Source: Alterinioella nitratireducens (lineage in GTDB: Bacteria > Pseudomonadota > Alphaproteobacteria > Rhodobacterales > Rhodobacteraceae). Taken from it: 62,042 nt of DNA. The notes under the pieces are model-generated. The model was not told where the DNA came from, did not search any database, and saw only the letters and a program-made list of their open reading frames with translations. The DNA is taken from assembly GCF_013155465.1 (NCBI RefSeq), contig NZ_JABJVX010000015.1, forward strand, positions 1 to 62,042, written 5' to 3'. Shown piece after piece: positions 1 through 8,240 of this stretch (its first letter is position 1; every line of letters starts with the position of its first letter). A program made the translations under genes and the position numbers.

Positions 1-120
1 CGACAATCGCCGCCCTGTAACTGCGGCCGAGCCAAGGCCGAAGAGCAAAGTTACACCATTTCCCGGGACACTATCCGCCGCTTGAAGCCCAGATAGGGCA
101 ACAACCCGAAAGGCGCTCCA

Positions 121-363
121 ATGCTTAATGATATCTCAACCCCGGTTTCGGGGCCTAATCCTTTGTGTCCGGACAAGATGTCAGCCCGTGCACGCTTCGA
201 AGAACTCGGTCGCATCCTGGCTACAGGCGTCCTTCGCCTGAACGCCGCACAGTCCAGCTCTTTATCTGCCGACATCGGAGACAGTTGTGTGGACTTCTCG
301 CCCCGAAAGAGCGGTGGTCGTCGTGCAAAACGTTTGCCGCTAGGAGGAATTAATGAAGCATGA
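121..363 (+). CDS. Small hypothetical protein of the recombinase module
   Basis: An 80-residue protein of unknown function. It has no recognisable domain. Short proteins of this type, with a central R-E-x-GRILA-like segment (here LGRILATGVLRL) and an L-S-A-D segment, are what I recall directly upstream of DUF2924/serine-recombinase pairs in Rhodobacterales. Its stop at 361-363 overlaps the start of the next gene at 353, which suggests translational coupling. The evidence is context and overlap rather than a functional motif. Confidence 0.55.
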   Translation: MLNDISTPVSGPNPLCPDKMSARARFEELGRILATGVLRLNAAQSSSLSADIGDSCVDFSPRKSGGRRAKRLPLGGINEA

Positions 364-853
364 CAATAAGATAACGCCCGCAAAGCCGGGTCTGGAACCA
401 AAGACTGATCAAACCGTCCTGGTCCGCATCGCTGCATTGAAGGCCATGTCGGTCAAAGACTTGAAGGCCCAATGGGAAAACCTCTTCGGCACTGCAGCGC
501 CGAACAACAGCCGCAAGTTTCTGGAATTCAGGATCGCCTATCGCATCCAGGAACTGACCTACGGCGGCCCCGATAGGGAAACGCGCCGGATGCTGGATCA
601 GCTGGCTGATGAGGTCGAGGGGCATGCGCGGCGCAAGCACCGGATCGCGGATCCCCGAAATCCCGTCACGGGCACCAAACTCATCCGCGAATGGGCCGGC
701 GTTGAGCACACCGTAACCGTGCTGAAAGACGGCTTCGACTGGCAGAGCCGAAAATACAAATCGCTCTCGGCCGTGGCCCGTGCCATCACCGGAACGCGCT
801 GGAACGGCTATCGCTTCTTCGGGCTGCGTGAGCGCAAGCGGGAGGAAGCATAA
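353..853 (+). CDS. DUF2924 domain-containing protein
   Basis: A 166-residue protein of the DUF2924 family, a partner of phage and island recombinases with no assigned biochemical role. Visible family features are an N-terminal helical part (LKAMSVKDLKAQWENLFG, then RIAYRIQEL) and a C-terminal part with the pattern G-x-x-W-x-x-x-x-Y-x-S-L-S-A-x-A-x-x-I-T-G-T-x-WNG-x-x-FFGL, which resembles DNA-binding domains of recombinase-associated proteins. The start at 353 has a strong Shine-Dalgarno (taggagg, about 342-348). The stop overlaps the ATG of the recombinase at 853. Confidence 0.9.
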   Translation: MKHDNKITPAKPGLEPKTDQTVLVRIAALKAMSVKDLKAQWENLFGTAAPNNSRKFLEFRIAYRIQELTYGGPDRETRRMLDQLADEVEGHARRKHRIADPRNPVTGTKLIREWAGVEHTVTVLKDGFDWQSRKYKSLSAVARAITGTRWNGYRFFGLRERKREEA

Positions 854-2178
854 TGGACATCAACGCCCGGCCGAACCGTCGGCTGCGCTGCGCCATCTAC
901 ACCCGCAAGTCGACCGAAGAAGGTCTCGACATGGAGTTCAACACCCTCGACGCCCAGCGAGAGGCCTGCGAAGCCTATATCGCCAGCCAGCGATCCGAGG
1001 GCTGGGTTGCGACCCGCGAACGTTACGACGATGGCGGTTTTTCTGGTGGCACCCTCGAGCGGCCCGGTCTCAAGCAGCTTCTGGCCGACATCGACGATGG
1101 CTTGATCGACGTCGTCGTAGTTTACAAGATCGACCGTCTGTCGCGGTCGCTGATGGATTTCTCCAAGCTGGTCGAGATCTTCGACCGCAACGGCGTCACC
1201 TTCGTCTCGGTCACGCAGTCGTTCAATACCACCACGTCAATGGGACGGTTGACGCTGAACATCCTGCTCAGTTTCGCCCAGTTTGAACGCGAGGTGATCG
1301 GTGAACGGATCCGCGACAAAGTTGCCGCGTCCCGCAAACGCGGGATCTGGATGGGCGGCTACGTGCCCCTCGGCTACGATGTGCTGGATCGCAAACTGGT
1401 GGTCAATGACGCCGAGGCCGCATCGGTGCGTCGCATCTTCGAGCGGTTCGTTGAACTCGGCTCCGCCACGGTTCTGGCACGCGAACTCCGCCGCGAGGGA
1501 TTCCGCAACAAGCAGGGTACGCTGATCGACAAGGGCTATCTATACCGGCTCCTGAAGAACCGCGTCTATCGTGGGGAGGCTGTTCACAAGGGCACGGCGT
1601 ACCCTGGCGAGCACGACGCGATCATCGACGACAACCTCTGGGATCGGGCCCATGCCATCCTGAGGGAGAGCCCCCGCAAACGCGCCAATAACAGTCGGTC
1701 GCGGACCCCCGCGCTTCTGAAAGGGCTGATCTTCAGCGACACCGGGGCGGCGATGACACCCACCAGCACCAAGAAGGGCGCGAAGCTTTACCGCTACTAT
1801 GTGTCAATGGACGTCATCCGGAACCGCGAGACCGGCGAAGAGACCGCCCCGATGCGGCTGGCAGCTGGAATGGTCGAGAACGCGGTCGTGGCCGAAGTTC
1901 GGCGCATTCTTCAGACGCCAGAGGTCGTGACGCAGGTGATGGCAGCCCTGAAAAAAGAACAAGGTGCAGTTTCAGAGGCCGACGCCATCACGGCGCTGCA
2001 TGAGTTCCGCGCGCTCTGGGCACAACTGTTCCCGGCCGAGCAGGCTCGGATCATCCAGCTTCTCGTCCGGCGCGTCACCGTGACCACCGCCGGGCTCGAG
2101 GTGGACATTCGCCCTGAAGGGATTGCGGGCGTCATTCGCGAGATGGTTGCCCCACGCGGAATGGAGGCGGCGGAATGA
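853..2178 (+). CDS. Large serine recombinase (site-specific recombinase family)
   Basis: A 441-residue site-specific DNA recombinase. The N-terminal resolvase domain (about residues 12-160) carries the nucleophile region IYTRKSTEEG with Ser20 and the conserved VYKIDRLSRSLMDF segment. The central recombinase domain (about 170-275) includes the G-x-VPLGYDV and YLYRLLKNRVYRGE motifs. The segment that often forms a zinc ribbon reads LLKGLIFSDTGAAM and lacks the cysteine pairs, as in one alphaproteobacterial subgroup. It is about 100 residues shorter than phage integrases of the phiC31 type. The gene is coupled by overlap to DUF2924 upstream and an HTH protein downstream. No attachment sites were identified with confidence. 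Confidence 0.92.
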   Translation: MDINARPNRRLRCAIYTRKSTEEGLDMEFNTLDAQREACEAYIASQRSEGWVATRERYDDGGFSGGTLERPGLKQLLADIDDGLIDVVVVYKIDRLSRSLMDFSKLVEIFDRNGVTFVSVTQSFNTTTSMGRLTLNILLSFAQFEREVIGERIRDKVAASRKRGIWMGGYVPLGYDVLDRKLVVNDAEAASVRRIFERFVELGSATVLARELRREGFRNKQGTLIDKGYLYRLLKNRVYRGEAVHKGTAYPGEHDAIIDDNLWDRAHAILRESPRKRANNSRSRTPALLKGLIFSDTGAAMTPTSTKKGAKLYRYYVSMDVIRNRETGEETAPMRLAAGMVENAVVAEVRRILQTPEVVTQVMAALKKEQGAVSEADAITALHEFRALWAQLFPAEQARIIQLLVRRVTVTTAGLEVDIRPEGIAGVIREMVAPRGMEAAE

Positions 2179-2558
2179 CAAAGCCCGACGACACGATCCG
2201 GATCCTGATCCCCCTGAAAGTGCGCAAAAAGAATGGGCGGCCCAAGATCCTGCCGCCCGCCAACTATCAGCCCAGCGAAGACCAGACACAGGATGCGCAT
2301 GTCTTGCGCGCCATCGGCCGGGCATGGGGCTGGCGGCGGCGCATGGACGCGGGCGAGTTCGCCACAATCCAGGAACTAGCTGAGGCGGTCGGGTTGGCCG
2401 AGCGTCATGTCAGCCGCCAGTTGCGCCTGGCTTACCTCGCACCAGAGGTGTTGAAGCGGCTGACTTGCGGGCGAGAGGCGCCGGCGGTCAGCCTCTACGA
2501 TTTGTGCTTTCTGGCGGGAGAGACATGGCAAGAACAGGTCGAGCGGGTTTTCCACTGA
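2175..2558 (+). CDS. Helix-turn-helix protein of the recombinase module
   Basis: A 127-residue basic protein starting at an ATGA overlap with the recombinase stop (2175-2178). Residues about 65-95 (TIQELAEAVGLAERHVSRQLRLAYLAPEVLKRL) form a clear helix-turn-helix with the length and helix signature of ParB-type HTH regions. I read it as a DNA-binding accessory or regulator of the recombinase. The exact role is unknown. The conserved coupling to DUF2924 and recombinase is the main support. Confidence 0.75.
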   Translation: MTKPDDTIRILIPLKVRKKNGRPKILPPANYQPSEDQTQDAHVLRAIGRAWGWRRRMDAGEFATIQELAEAVGLAERHVSRQLRLAYLAPEVLKRLTCGREAPAVSLYDLCFLAGETWQEQVERVFH

Positions 2559-2614
2559 TCGAGCGGTCGAGCGATGGACAGGCTTCAGAACTGGCTATCG
2601 TCGTTGCGCCGCAC

Positions 2615-3706
2615 CTATCTGTGGTTCCACTTTCGCAGCCAAGCGAAACGCTCTGGATCCTGCCCCAGCAGATAGGCGCGGATACGATCGCGCGCATCGG
2701 ATCCCGAACGGATGAGCAGCGCCCGTAGATCCTGGTCGATCGCCCGGCGTTCAGCGCCCAACGCTTCAGCCTTCGCATACCACTCGTGACCGACCGCGAG
2801 ATCCCCAAGTTCCATCGAGACGGCGCCAAGTAAGGTGCATGGCCTGAAATCAGTCGGCGTCAGTTCGTGGGCTTCCAGTCCGAGTGACCTTGCCTCAGAG
2901 AGGCGGCCGACATCCCGCATCGCGCCTCCGCGCGTCGTCAGCAGGGCAGATCGCGGTTTCGGACTTCGACCTGCCTTCTCGAGCGCCGCACCTGTCACAT
3001 CTAAAGCCTGCTGGGGTTCGTCGGCCTTCCGCCAATGCGCACTGGCATTCACAGCGTTCCACGGATCGTCGCTTTTCTCCCATGCCTTCGTCAGCGCTTC
3101 GGCCTCGAGCCGATGCCAGGCTTGTTGGAGGGAATCTGTCCAGCAGTCGACTGCCTCGGTCGACAGCCAGGCGACGTCCTCAGGCGTTAGGCGGTTGCCG
3201 TTCGCGACCTGTTTCAGCAGCCGCATTGCACGCGGATAGTGCTCGGTCTCGATGAAGCCGATATCGAACCGATCCCGCAACTCGCGTGCTTCACGCTTCC
3301 GTCGAAGCACGGGGTCGTTCTCCATGGCAGCAAAACGTGCCTTGATCGCCGCATCCATCGCCTCAGACTTTTGGGCTTGTGCGGCGGCCGCCCTGTCAGC
3401 GTCTTCCTTCGCCCGTTGAATACGCTCTGACCGCTCGCGCCCCGCGGCCTCCTCGAATGTGGGGCGATCGATCTGTCCGGTCGACAAAGCCAAGAGGGAA
3501 CTGAGACCGCCGGAAGTTAGGAACGCCTCCGCCAAGGTGGTCAGCGTCTCGCCCGCCTCGATCTTTTGCAGAATTCCATTCAACCGCGCGCCGACGAGCG
3601 CTGCGCCCGGCAAGTCATCGACAAGATACTTTTCCGCTAAACCAGCTTGGGACGGCCCCGCCATCAAAAAAACCTGCGTAATTAGGATACTGCTGAAAAC
3701 AAGCAT
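2615..3706 (-). CDS. Putative exported tetratricopeptide-like protein
   Basis: A 363-residue protein that I do not recognise. The N-terminus (residues 1-22) is hydrophobic and ends in PSQA, resembling a signal peptide but lacking an early positive charge, so an internal start at Met15 is also possible. Residues about 75-150 are charged and helical (R-E-R-S-E-R-I-Q-R-A-K), probably coiled coil. The C-terminal third has TPR-like helix pairs (ALDVTGAALEKAGR; ARSLGLEAHELTPTDFRPC; LAVGHEWYAKAEALG). It faces the recombinase module convergently and lies 3' to 3' with it. Confidence 0.6.
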   Translation of the reverse strand: MLVFSSILITQVFLMAGPSQAGLAEKYLVDDLPGAALVGARLNGILQKIEAGETLTTLAEAFLTSGGLSSLLALSTGQIDRPTFEEAAGRERSERIQRAKEDADRAAAAQAQKSEAMDAAIKARFAAMENDPVLRRKREARELRDRFDIGFIETEHYPRAMRLLKQVANGNRLTPEDVAWLSTEAVDCWTDSLQQAWHRLEAEALTKAWEKSDDPWNAVNASAHWRKADEPQQALDVTGAALEKAGRSPKPRSALLTTRGGAMRDVGRLSEARSLGLEAHELTPTDFRPCTLLGAVSMELGDLAVGHEWYAKAEALGAERRAIDQDLRALLIRSGSDARDRIRAYLLGQDPERFAWLRKWNHR

Positions 3707-4130
3707 GCTTGCAGGCGGGAATGCAACGCGAAAAATGCCTAGAAGTCAGAGGGATATGCCTGTGCCCCACCGTTACGACAACGCGCCACTCGGCCTACAC
3801 ACCCAACTGCTGTCCAGGGCCCATTCAACATGCCGCCAGGCTATGAGCGGAAAATCTATTTTTCATCAACGACTTCACGTGAGCGTTTGCACCGTTTCGA
3901 AGAACCACGCCGCCTTCGGGTGTCTCTGTTCGCCCCGATGGCGGTAAGAATTACCGCAACTGCGGCGCAGTCTATTCTCGCCAAGCGTCTGAAAAGACGT
4001 CCAGTTTTAAATCCGTCCCGATCTGGGTGGAGGGCGGCTGGAAAGAGACACGAGGCGTTCAGAGACAGATTTCGGTCAAATCGTTAGTCTCCGAAAGTCG
4101 CATGGCCTCGTTAAACCCCTTTGAACCAAA

Positions 4131-4156
4131 AAGAAAAAAGGCCCCGCTAGGGACCT
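4131..4156 (-). terminator. Intrinsic terminator next to 34-bp repeat copy 1
   Basis: On the minus strand a 7-bp stem (AGGTCCC paired with GGGGCCT, one U-G wobble, CTAGC loop region) is followed directly by TTTTTTCTT. It lies 21 bp beyond the 34-bp repeat in the same reading direction, so something ending at or just past the repeat appears to be transcribed on the minus strand. Confidence 0.7.
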
Positions 4157-4177
4157 CATCTCGGGTTCGCAATGTGT

Positions 4178-4211
4178 AAGTGGCGGAGGGGATGGGTCTG
4201 ACATCCAACCT
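4178..4211 (-). repeat. 34-bp direct repeat, copy 1 (identical to 38031-38064)
   Basis: This 34-bp sequence (plus strand begins aagtggcgga and ends catccaacct) is identical to 38031-38064 and in the same orientation. Read on the minus strand its last part, CCCATCCCCTCCGCCA, looks like a serine-tRNA 3' end, a common integration target, and it contains the small dyad GGATG-7 nt-CATCC. In this copy the repeat is also flanked by GGCGGAGG/CCTCCGCC (4182-4189 and 4212-4219), giving a longer imperfect hairpin. It could be an attachment-site remnant or the 3' part of a small RNA. Confidence 0.6.
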
Positions 4212-4520
4212 CCTCCGCCCGCTAAGTAATTGTTATTATTTATATTTGAAGGCAGTTGGAACCCCCACCTCTTCAAACGCGACTGGTATCGAACCCAGCT
4301 CCGAAGCACGTCGCCTGATGCGAGCATGTCGCATGAATGGCGTTTCCTTCAGCTTGTGTTTCGACATCGCGAGATTGGCACATCGCGATACCGTCTGGGG
4401 TGAGCGGCATCCCCTCCATCTCCGTTGCCGCGTCACCTTATCGACGCCCCCCTATCGCTGAACCAAGAGCCGCCGCGTGCACGGCGCAACCCGTTGCTCC
4501 TGCCGATACCTTGCGGAAGA

Positions 4521-5780
4521 TCAGCGACTCGAACCCAATGCGTCGAAACGGACCGGGGCGCCGCCGGTCAGAGGATTGGCGCTATAGTCGAGACGGAAGC
4601 CGGACAGATGGGCATCGGCAAAGGCCCGCAGGAATCCCGCGCGCGTCACGTCCCTCCCCGCCTGCAGCAGGACCTCGGCCAGGAGGCCGCCGGCGATCCG
4701 GGCATGAGCTTCGATCGGAGGCACGTCGAGCTCGGTAACAAGTTGACCGAGGCCGGTATAGACCACCACCGGCCGTGCTGGCGGCAAGCGCCGGGCTGGG
4801 GCAAGCAACCTGCGGTCGAGCCAGAGGCGCGCCCTCGGAGCTTCGGACAACATACGCTCCAAGGCTTTCGCATCCAGCACGACCACCTCTGACGCGGAAG
4901 CTGCGCCTGTGTCGTTTGCCACTGTCCCGCCGGCCATGGTGAGCGACTCAGCGAGCGCTGCCGCTTCGGCTCCGGCGGGCAGAATGGCTACCGCGCCGTC
5001 TGCGTCGGCGGCCAGACTCTTCGCCAGCGCGCGACGCAGGTCTTGCGTCGAGGGCAGAAAATCGCGCAACAATCCTGGATCCTCGTCACCCTCCAGCTGG
5101 CCGAAGGGAAACAGCACCGGCACCCCGGCTTCAAGGTAGGAGGGCAGCCACGCCTGCGGGAGCGCAAGGGCCGCGAAGACGCCAGCGTCATCCGGCAAAG
5201 TCGTCGCCGTGAGAAAGACGAACTCCACCTGCCGACCATACACTCTGGCGCCGCCAAGGCGCGCCTCCATCGCTGTCTTCAAATGGGCCAGATAATCGGC
5301 CCCCTCGCGGTCGGTGATGGCCGGAATCCCGAAAGTCACCGAGGCCTCGCCGACTCCGGTGCGCTGGATCTGCGGAAGCGCGGTGAGGTAATCGAACAGC
5401 GCCGCAGCCTCGCGGTCGCTCAGCGCATAGCGCGGCATCAGACGGCTCAGGTCGCGCCCGCCCGCCGCTACACCGCTCCGCACGGCGGAGGCAAAGGAAG
5501 CACGATCATAGGCCCGGCGCTCCTGGGTGACGCGGGAGAGAGCGGGCCCGTCAATGGGCGGCACGCGGCCTTCCTGCCCGCCAAGACCGTCGGCGCCGTG
5601 ACAGGACTTGCAGGGCAGTTGGGCGACCCTTCGCGCCGCGGCCTCGCTGTCGAGCCGTTCAGCCCTGCCGCCGAATATCGCTGCGCCAAGCGCGGAGTGC
5701 GGTTCCGCATGACTGGCGCCGGCCGCCGAGGCAAGCGAAACCAGAAGAGCAAATCCAGCCGGACTAATGGGCCATCGCAT
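4521..5780 (-). CDS. c-type cytochrome fused to a periplasmic-binding-like domain
   Basis: A 419-residue exported protein. Residues 1-25 form a signal peptide (hydrophobic ALLVSLASAAGA, then SHAE). A single haem-binding CKSCH motif lies at residues 57-61, with a likely axial Met in LSRLMPRYALSDREAAALFDYL near residue 120, as in class I cytochrome c. From about residue 145 onward the sequence resembles an ABC-type substrate-binding fold (SVTFGIPAITDREGADYL, later GVPVLFPFGQLEGDEDP). A cytochrome joined to a binding-protein-like domain suggests electron transfer linked to sensing or docking in the periplasm. It overlaps the SCO gene and is last in a four-gene operon. Confidence 0.75.
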   Translation of the reverse strand: MRWPISPAGFALLVSLASAAGASHAEPHSALGAAIFGGRAERLDSEAAARRVAQLPCKSCHGADGLGGQEGRVPPIDGPALSRVTQERRAYDRASFASAVRSGVAAGGRDLSRLMPRYALSDREAAALFDYLTALPQIQRTGVGEASVTFGIPAITDREGADYLAHLKTAMEARLGGARVYGRQVEFVFLTATTLPDDAGVFAALALPQAWLPSYLEAGVPVLFPFGQLEGDEDPGLLRDFLPSTQDLRRALAKSLAADADGAVAILPAGAEAAALAESLTMAGGTVANDTGAASASEVVVLDAKALERMLSEAPRARLWLDRRLLAPARRLPPARPVVVYTGLGQLVTELDVPPIEAHARIAGGLLAEVLLQAGRDVTRAGFLRAFADAHLSGFRLDYSANPLTGGAPVRFDALGSSR

Positions 5781-6387
5781 CGACGATCCGCTTCAGTTCC
5801 TCGGGCATCGGCATCGACAGCGAGCGATAGAAGCGCCCTTCCGAGATCCGCCCCACAAGGAACATGGGGTCGTGCAGCACGATGTTCGCATAATCGGCAT
5901 CGAAGGCCGCAAGGAGGCGCGTGATCTCGTCCGGCGATCCGGTCAGCCATGACCAGCGGGGTCCGGCGCCAAAGCTGTCCGCCGCATCGCGCATCAGTTC
6001 GGGCGTGTCGGTCGTCGGGTCGATGGTAATCGACAACAGCCGCACCGGCGCGTCCTCCGGCAACAGGTCCTGGAGGTCGGCCATCACCACATTGCCGAGC
6101 GGACAGATCGAGTCGCAGGTCGTGTAACTGAAGTTCAACACCACGATCTGACCCTGGGTCAAAGGCCCCTTCAGGCGCTGGAGATTGGCGTTCTGATCGA
6201 TCAGCGTGACATCCGGCACCGCCAACCGCTCAATGGAGAAGCTGCCGCTCGCCGCCGCGGGGAGATGGCCGGCAGTATCATCCGAATGAGCCTCGGCCGG
6301 TCCGGGGCCGGTCACAGGCCCCGAGCCCAGGACCGCCGCGATCAGGCCCGCCCCCCAAACGGAGCGACAGAAGCAAACACCTGTCAT
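5764..6387 (-). CDS. SCO1/SenC-family copper chaperone / thiol-disulfide protein
   Basis: A 207-residue periplasmic thioredoxin-fold protein of the SCO family. Residues 1-33 form a signal sequence. The copper-binding CDSIC motif is at residues 91-95, preceded by VVLNFSYTT. The third ligand is probably the His in VLHDPMFLVG near residue 175. The segment RLLSITIDPTTDTPELM is typical of SCO proteins. Family members deliver copper to cupredoxin sites such as cytochrome oxidase CuA. Here it sits between a cytochrome and a cupredoxin-like protein, so delivery of copper to the latter is a reasonable inference. Confidence 0.9.
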   Translation of the reverse strand: MTGVCFCRSVWGAGLIAAVLGSGPVTGPGPAEAHSDDTAGHLPAAASGSFSIERLAVPDVTLIDQNANLQRLKGPLTQGQIVVLNFSYTTCDSICPLGNVVMADLQDLLPEDAPVRLLSITIDPTTDTPELMRDAADSFGAGPRWSWLTGSPDEITRLLAAFDADYANIVLHDPMFLVGRISEGRFYRSLSMPMPEELKRIVDAMAH

Positions 6388-8240
6388 GGAAGGTCTCCTT
6401 TCTCGGCGGTGATCACGGTTCCCGATACGAGGGCATATTGCGCCGGGAGGTCGAGCGGTTGCACCGCATAGGGGCCTTCGTGGGGCAGGACGATCTCGGC
6501 CCGCAGCGTGCCGTCCGGCCCCGCCGTCGCCGTGACCTGGGTGGACCAGCCACTGATCATGCTCGGCACCAGCAGCGTCAGCGCTGGCAGGTCCACCGCG
6601 GTGCCGTCGATGTCGCGAAGGCTGAGTTCAAAGGTTTCGCGCTGCCCTGCAACCGGCGGCGCGTCGAGCATTGGTACCAGCCGCACCCGCGTGAGGCTGC
6701 GCCGTTCCATCTCGCCCTCCACGTCGAACCTGATGCAGGTGGACAGGTCGCCGATATCGGTGGTCAGCACCAGCTCCCAAGCGCCGGCTCCGAAGGCCCA
6801 GACGGTCTCATAGACGCCGGGCGCCACTTCCGTGAAGCTGCGGTCGACCGCGTGGACGAAACGGGGCACGCCGCCGCGCAGGCGAACCGAATCCATCGGT
6901 GGCATCTCGACCGACGAAGCCGTCTCGCCGATGATCCAGCCCGTCTGGTTCTCGGGCGACACGGCGATGATCTGCGGCGAAGGCAGCAGCGGCACCAGCA
7001 GGCGGGCGTCATCTTCAGGCATCGGCATGGCGCCTCCGAAGGGCACGCGGCGCAGGATGGCCGACCGGCCGAGGCTGACCGTCGCGAGGTCGAGCGCGCC
7101 GACGAAGCCGCCATCGGGGCTGAACAGATACGCCGCGTTGTCGGTGAAGGATACGTCCGACACCGATTTGCCGTTCAGGGAAAGCTGCTGGACCACCCGT
7201 CCCCGGCCGAAATCAACCAGCGCAACCAGCGAGTCCCGAGGGGTCCAGAGCACTCCGATCCTCCCGTCCGGCCCCGTCGTGACCCGGTCGAACGGGGTGC
7301 CGAGGGGGAGGTCGATGGCCCGATCGGCTGCGTCGGCATAGCGGATCTGCGCGGACTCGGCCTCGCCGGTGATCCCGATCAGGCCCTGTGTGCCGATCGC
7401 TGCAACCGAGAGCAGCGGCGCGGGAAACGTCGCTTGCATGACCTCGCGCCCGGTCACCCCATCGAGAAGGAGCGCCTTTCCCTGCGCGTCGAATGCGACG
7501 AAGTTCGGATTGTCCGGATCGTCCGAGGCCACCAGCCATGGTGCTGCACCGAACGTCATGCGCTCGATTTCCGTCCCGTCGGCGGCCAGCGACACGAGGC
7601 TGCCCGAGGCGGTGCCGGCCCAGATGCGCCCCCGCGCCCCAACCGCAAGACTGGTGATAGGCTCGCCCAGATCTGCCACTGTTCGCCGCCCCGGGCCGGT
7701 CAGGTCCGCGGCCACGATCTGCCCCGACGGGCCGGCCGCCAGGGCCCGCATGTTGCGGCGATCAGTAGCAAAGGCGGTCGTGCCAGGGTCGAGCAGGTGC
7801 GCCGCGAGCATGTTGGAGCTGTAGAGGTTCAGCTTCGGGTCAACCACGCTGAGCGAGGCATCGCGGTTCAGCGTCGCGAACAGGATGCCGTTGAGGTAGA
7901 CCGCGCCGACGGGCGTCCGCCGCGTGGCGCGGAAGTTCTGCGCGACACGGGCGCAGCTGGCGTTATCCTTGGCCATCGGCCGTGCCCATCCCATAAGGTA
8001 CAGACCCCGCGGCGCGGCGCCGGTCGCGGGCTCGGACAGGCGCACCTGCAGACGCACGTTGCGACCCGCCTCTGCCCGGACCTCGGCAGTGCTTATCGGA
8101 TCATAGAGGTTAAGTGTCGCGGTCAGGCTGGACTGCGCCGCAGCAGGACCCGACACCACCACGCCAGCTGCGAGCAGCAGGCCAGCGAGCAGCCGGATGA
8201 GCCCGAAGCGGGGGCCGGCAGCTGAACGCGCCTGCCTCAT
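6384..8240 (-). CDS. Exported beta-propeller (YVTN/cytochrome d1-like) protein
   Basis: A 618-residue exported protein. Residues about 15-36 form a signal peptide ending AAAQ. The middle (about 110-400) is built of repeated short beta-strand units ending in hydrophobic pairs (GPSGQIVAADLTG; GARGRIWAGTASGSLVSL; GPDGRIGVLWTPRDSLVAL), consistent with a seven-bladed YVTN or cytochrome-d1-like propeller without a visible haem motif. The C-terminal part (about 450-600) looks like Ig-type beta domains. It overlaps its neighbours by 4 bp on both sides. Its partner role in a periplasmic redox complex is inferred from context only. Confidence 0.7.
   Translation of the reverse strand: MRQARSAAGPRFGLIRLLAGLLLAAGVVVSGPAAAQSSLTATLNLYDPISTAEVRAEAGRNVRLQVRLSEPATGAAPRGLYLMGWARPMAKDNASCARVAQNFRATRRTPVGAVYLNGILFATLNRDASLSVVDPKLNLYSSNMLAAHLLDPGTTAFATDRRNMRALAAGPSGQIVAADLTGPGRRTVADLGEPITSLAVGARGRIWAGTASGSLVSLAADGTEIERMTFGAAPWLVASDDPDNPNFVAFDAQGKALLLDGVTGREVMQATFPAPLLSVAAIGTQGLIGITGEAESAQIRYADAADRAIDLPLGTPFDRVTTGPDGRIGVLWTPRDSLVALVDFGRGRVVQQLSLNGKSVSDVSFTDNAAYLFSPDGGFVGALDLATVSLGRSAILRRVPFGGAMPMPEDDARLLVPLLPSPQIIAVSPENQTGWIIGETASSVEMPPMDSVRLRGGVPRFVHAVDRSFTEVAPGVYETVWAFGAGAWELVLTTDIGDLSTCIRFDVEGEMERRSLTRVRLVPMLDAPPVAGQRETFELSLRDIDGTAVDLPALTLLVPSMISGWSTQVTATAGPDGTLRAEIVLPHEGPYAVQPLDLPAQYALVSGTVITAEKGDLP

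Larger units (their letters stand above)
3707..4520. other. 814-bp non-coding stretch
   Basis: No open frame here shows protein-like composition. The stretch is less GC-rich than its surroundings, especially 4221-4250. It holds an intrinsic terminator on the minus strand (4131-4156), one copy of a 34-bp repeat (4178-4211) and a hairpin built around that repeat. The segment 4278-4295 looks superficially like a tRNA T arm on the minus strand, but no tRNA can be folded around it. Confidence 0.6.

Noticed and set aside
4178-4300. Possible tRNA gene on the minus strand
   Set aside because: CCCATCCCCTCCGCCA and a T-arm-like piece at 4278-4295 are present, but no acceptor, D or anticodon arms can be assembled around either.
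4076-4327. Small ORF containing MSDPSPPPL on the minus strand
   Set aside because: The MSDPSPPPL part is just the 34-bp repeat read in one frame; it also occurs at 38031-38057 with an unrelated continuation, so there is no conserved protein.
6438-8225. 595-codon plus-strand frame opposite the propeller gene
   Set aside because: It is the antisense shadow of a well-supported high-GC gene; composition is Arg/Gly/His-rich with no family motif.
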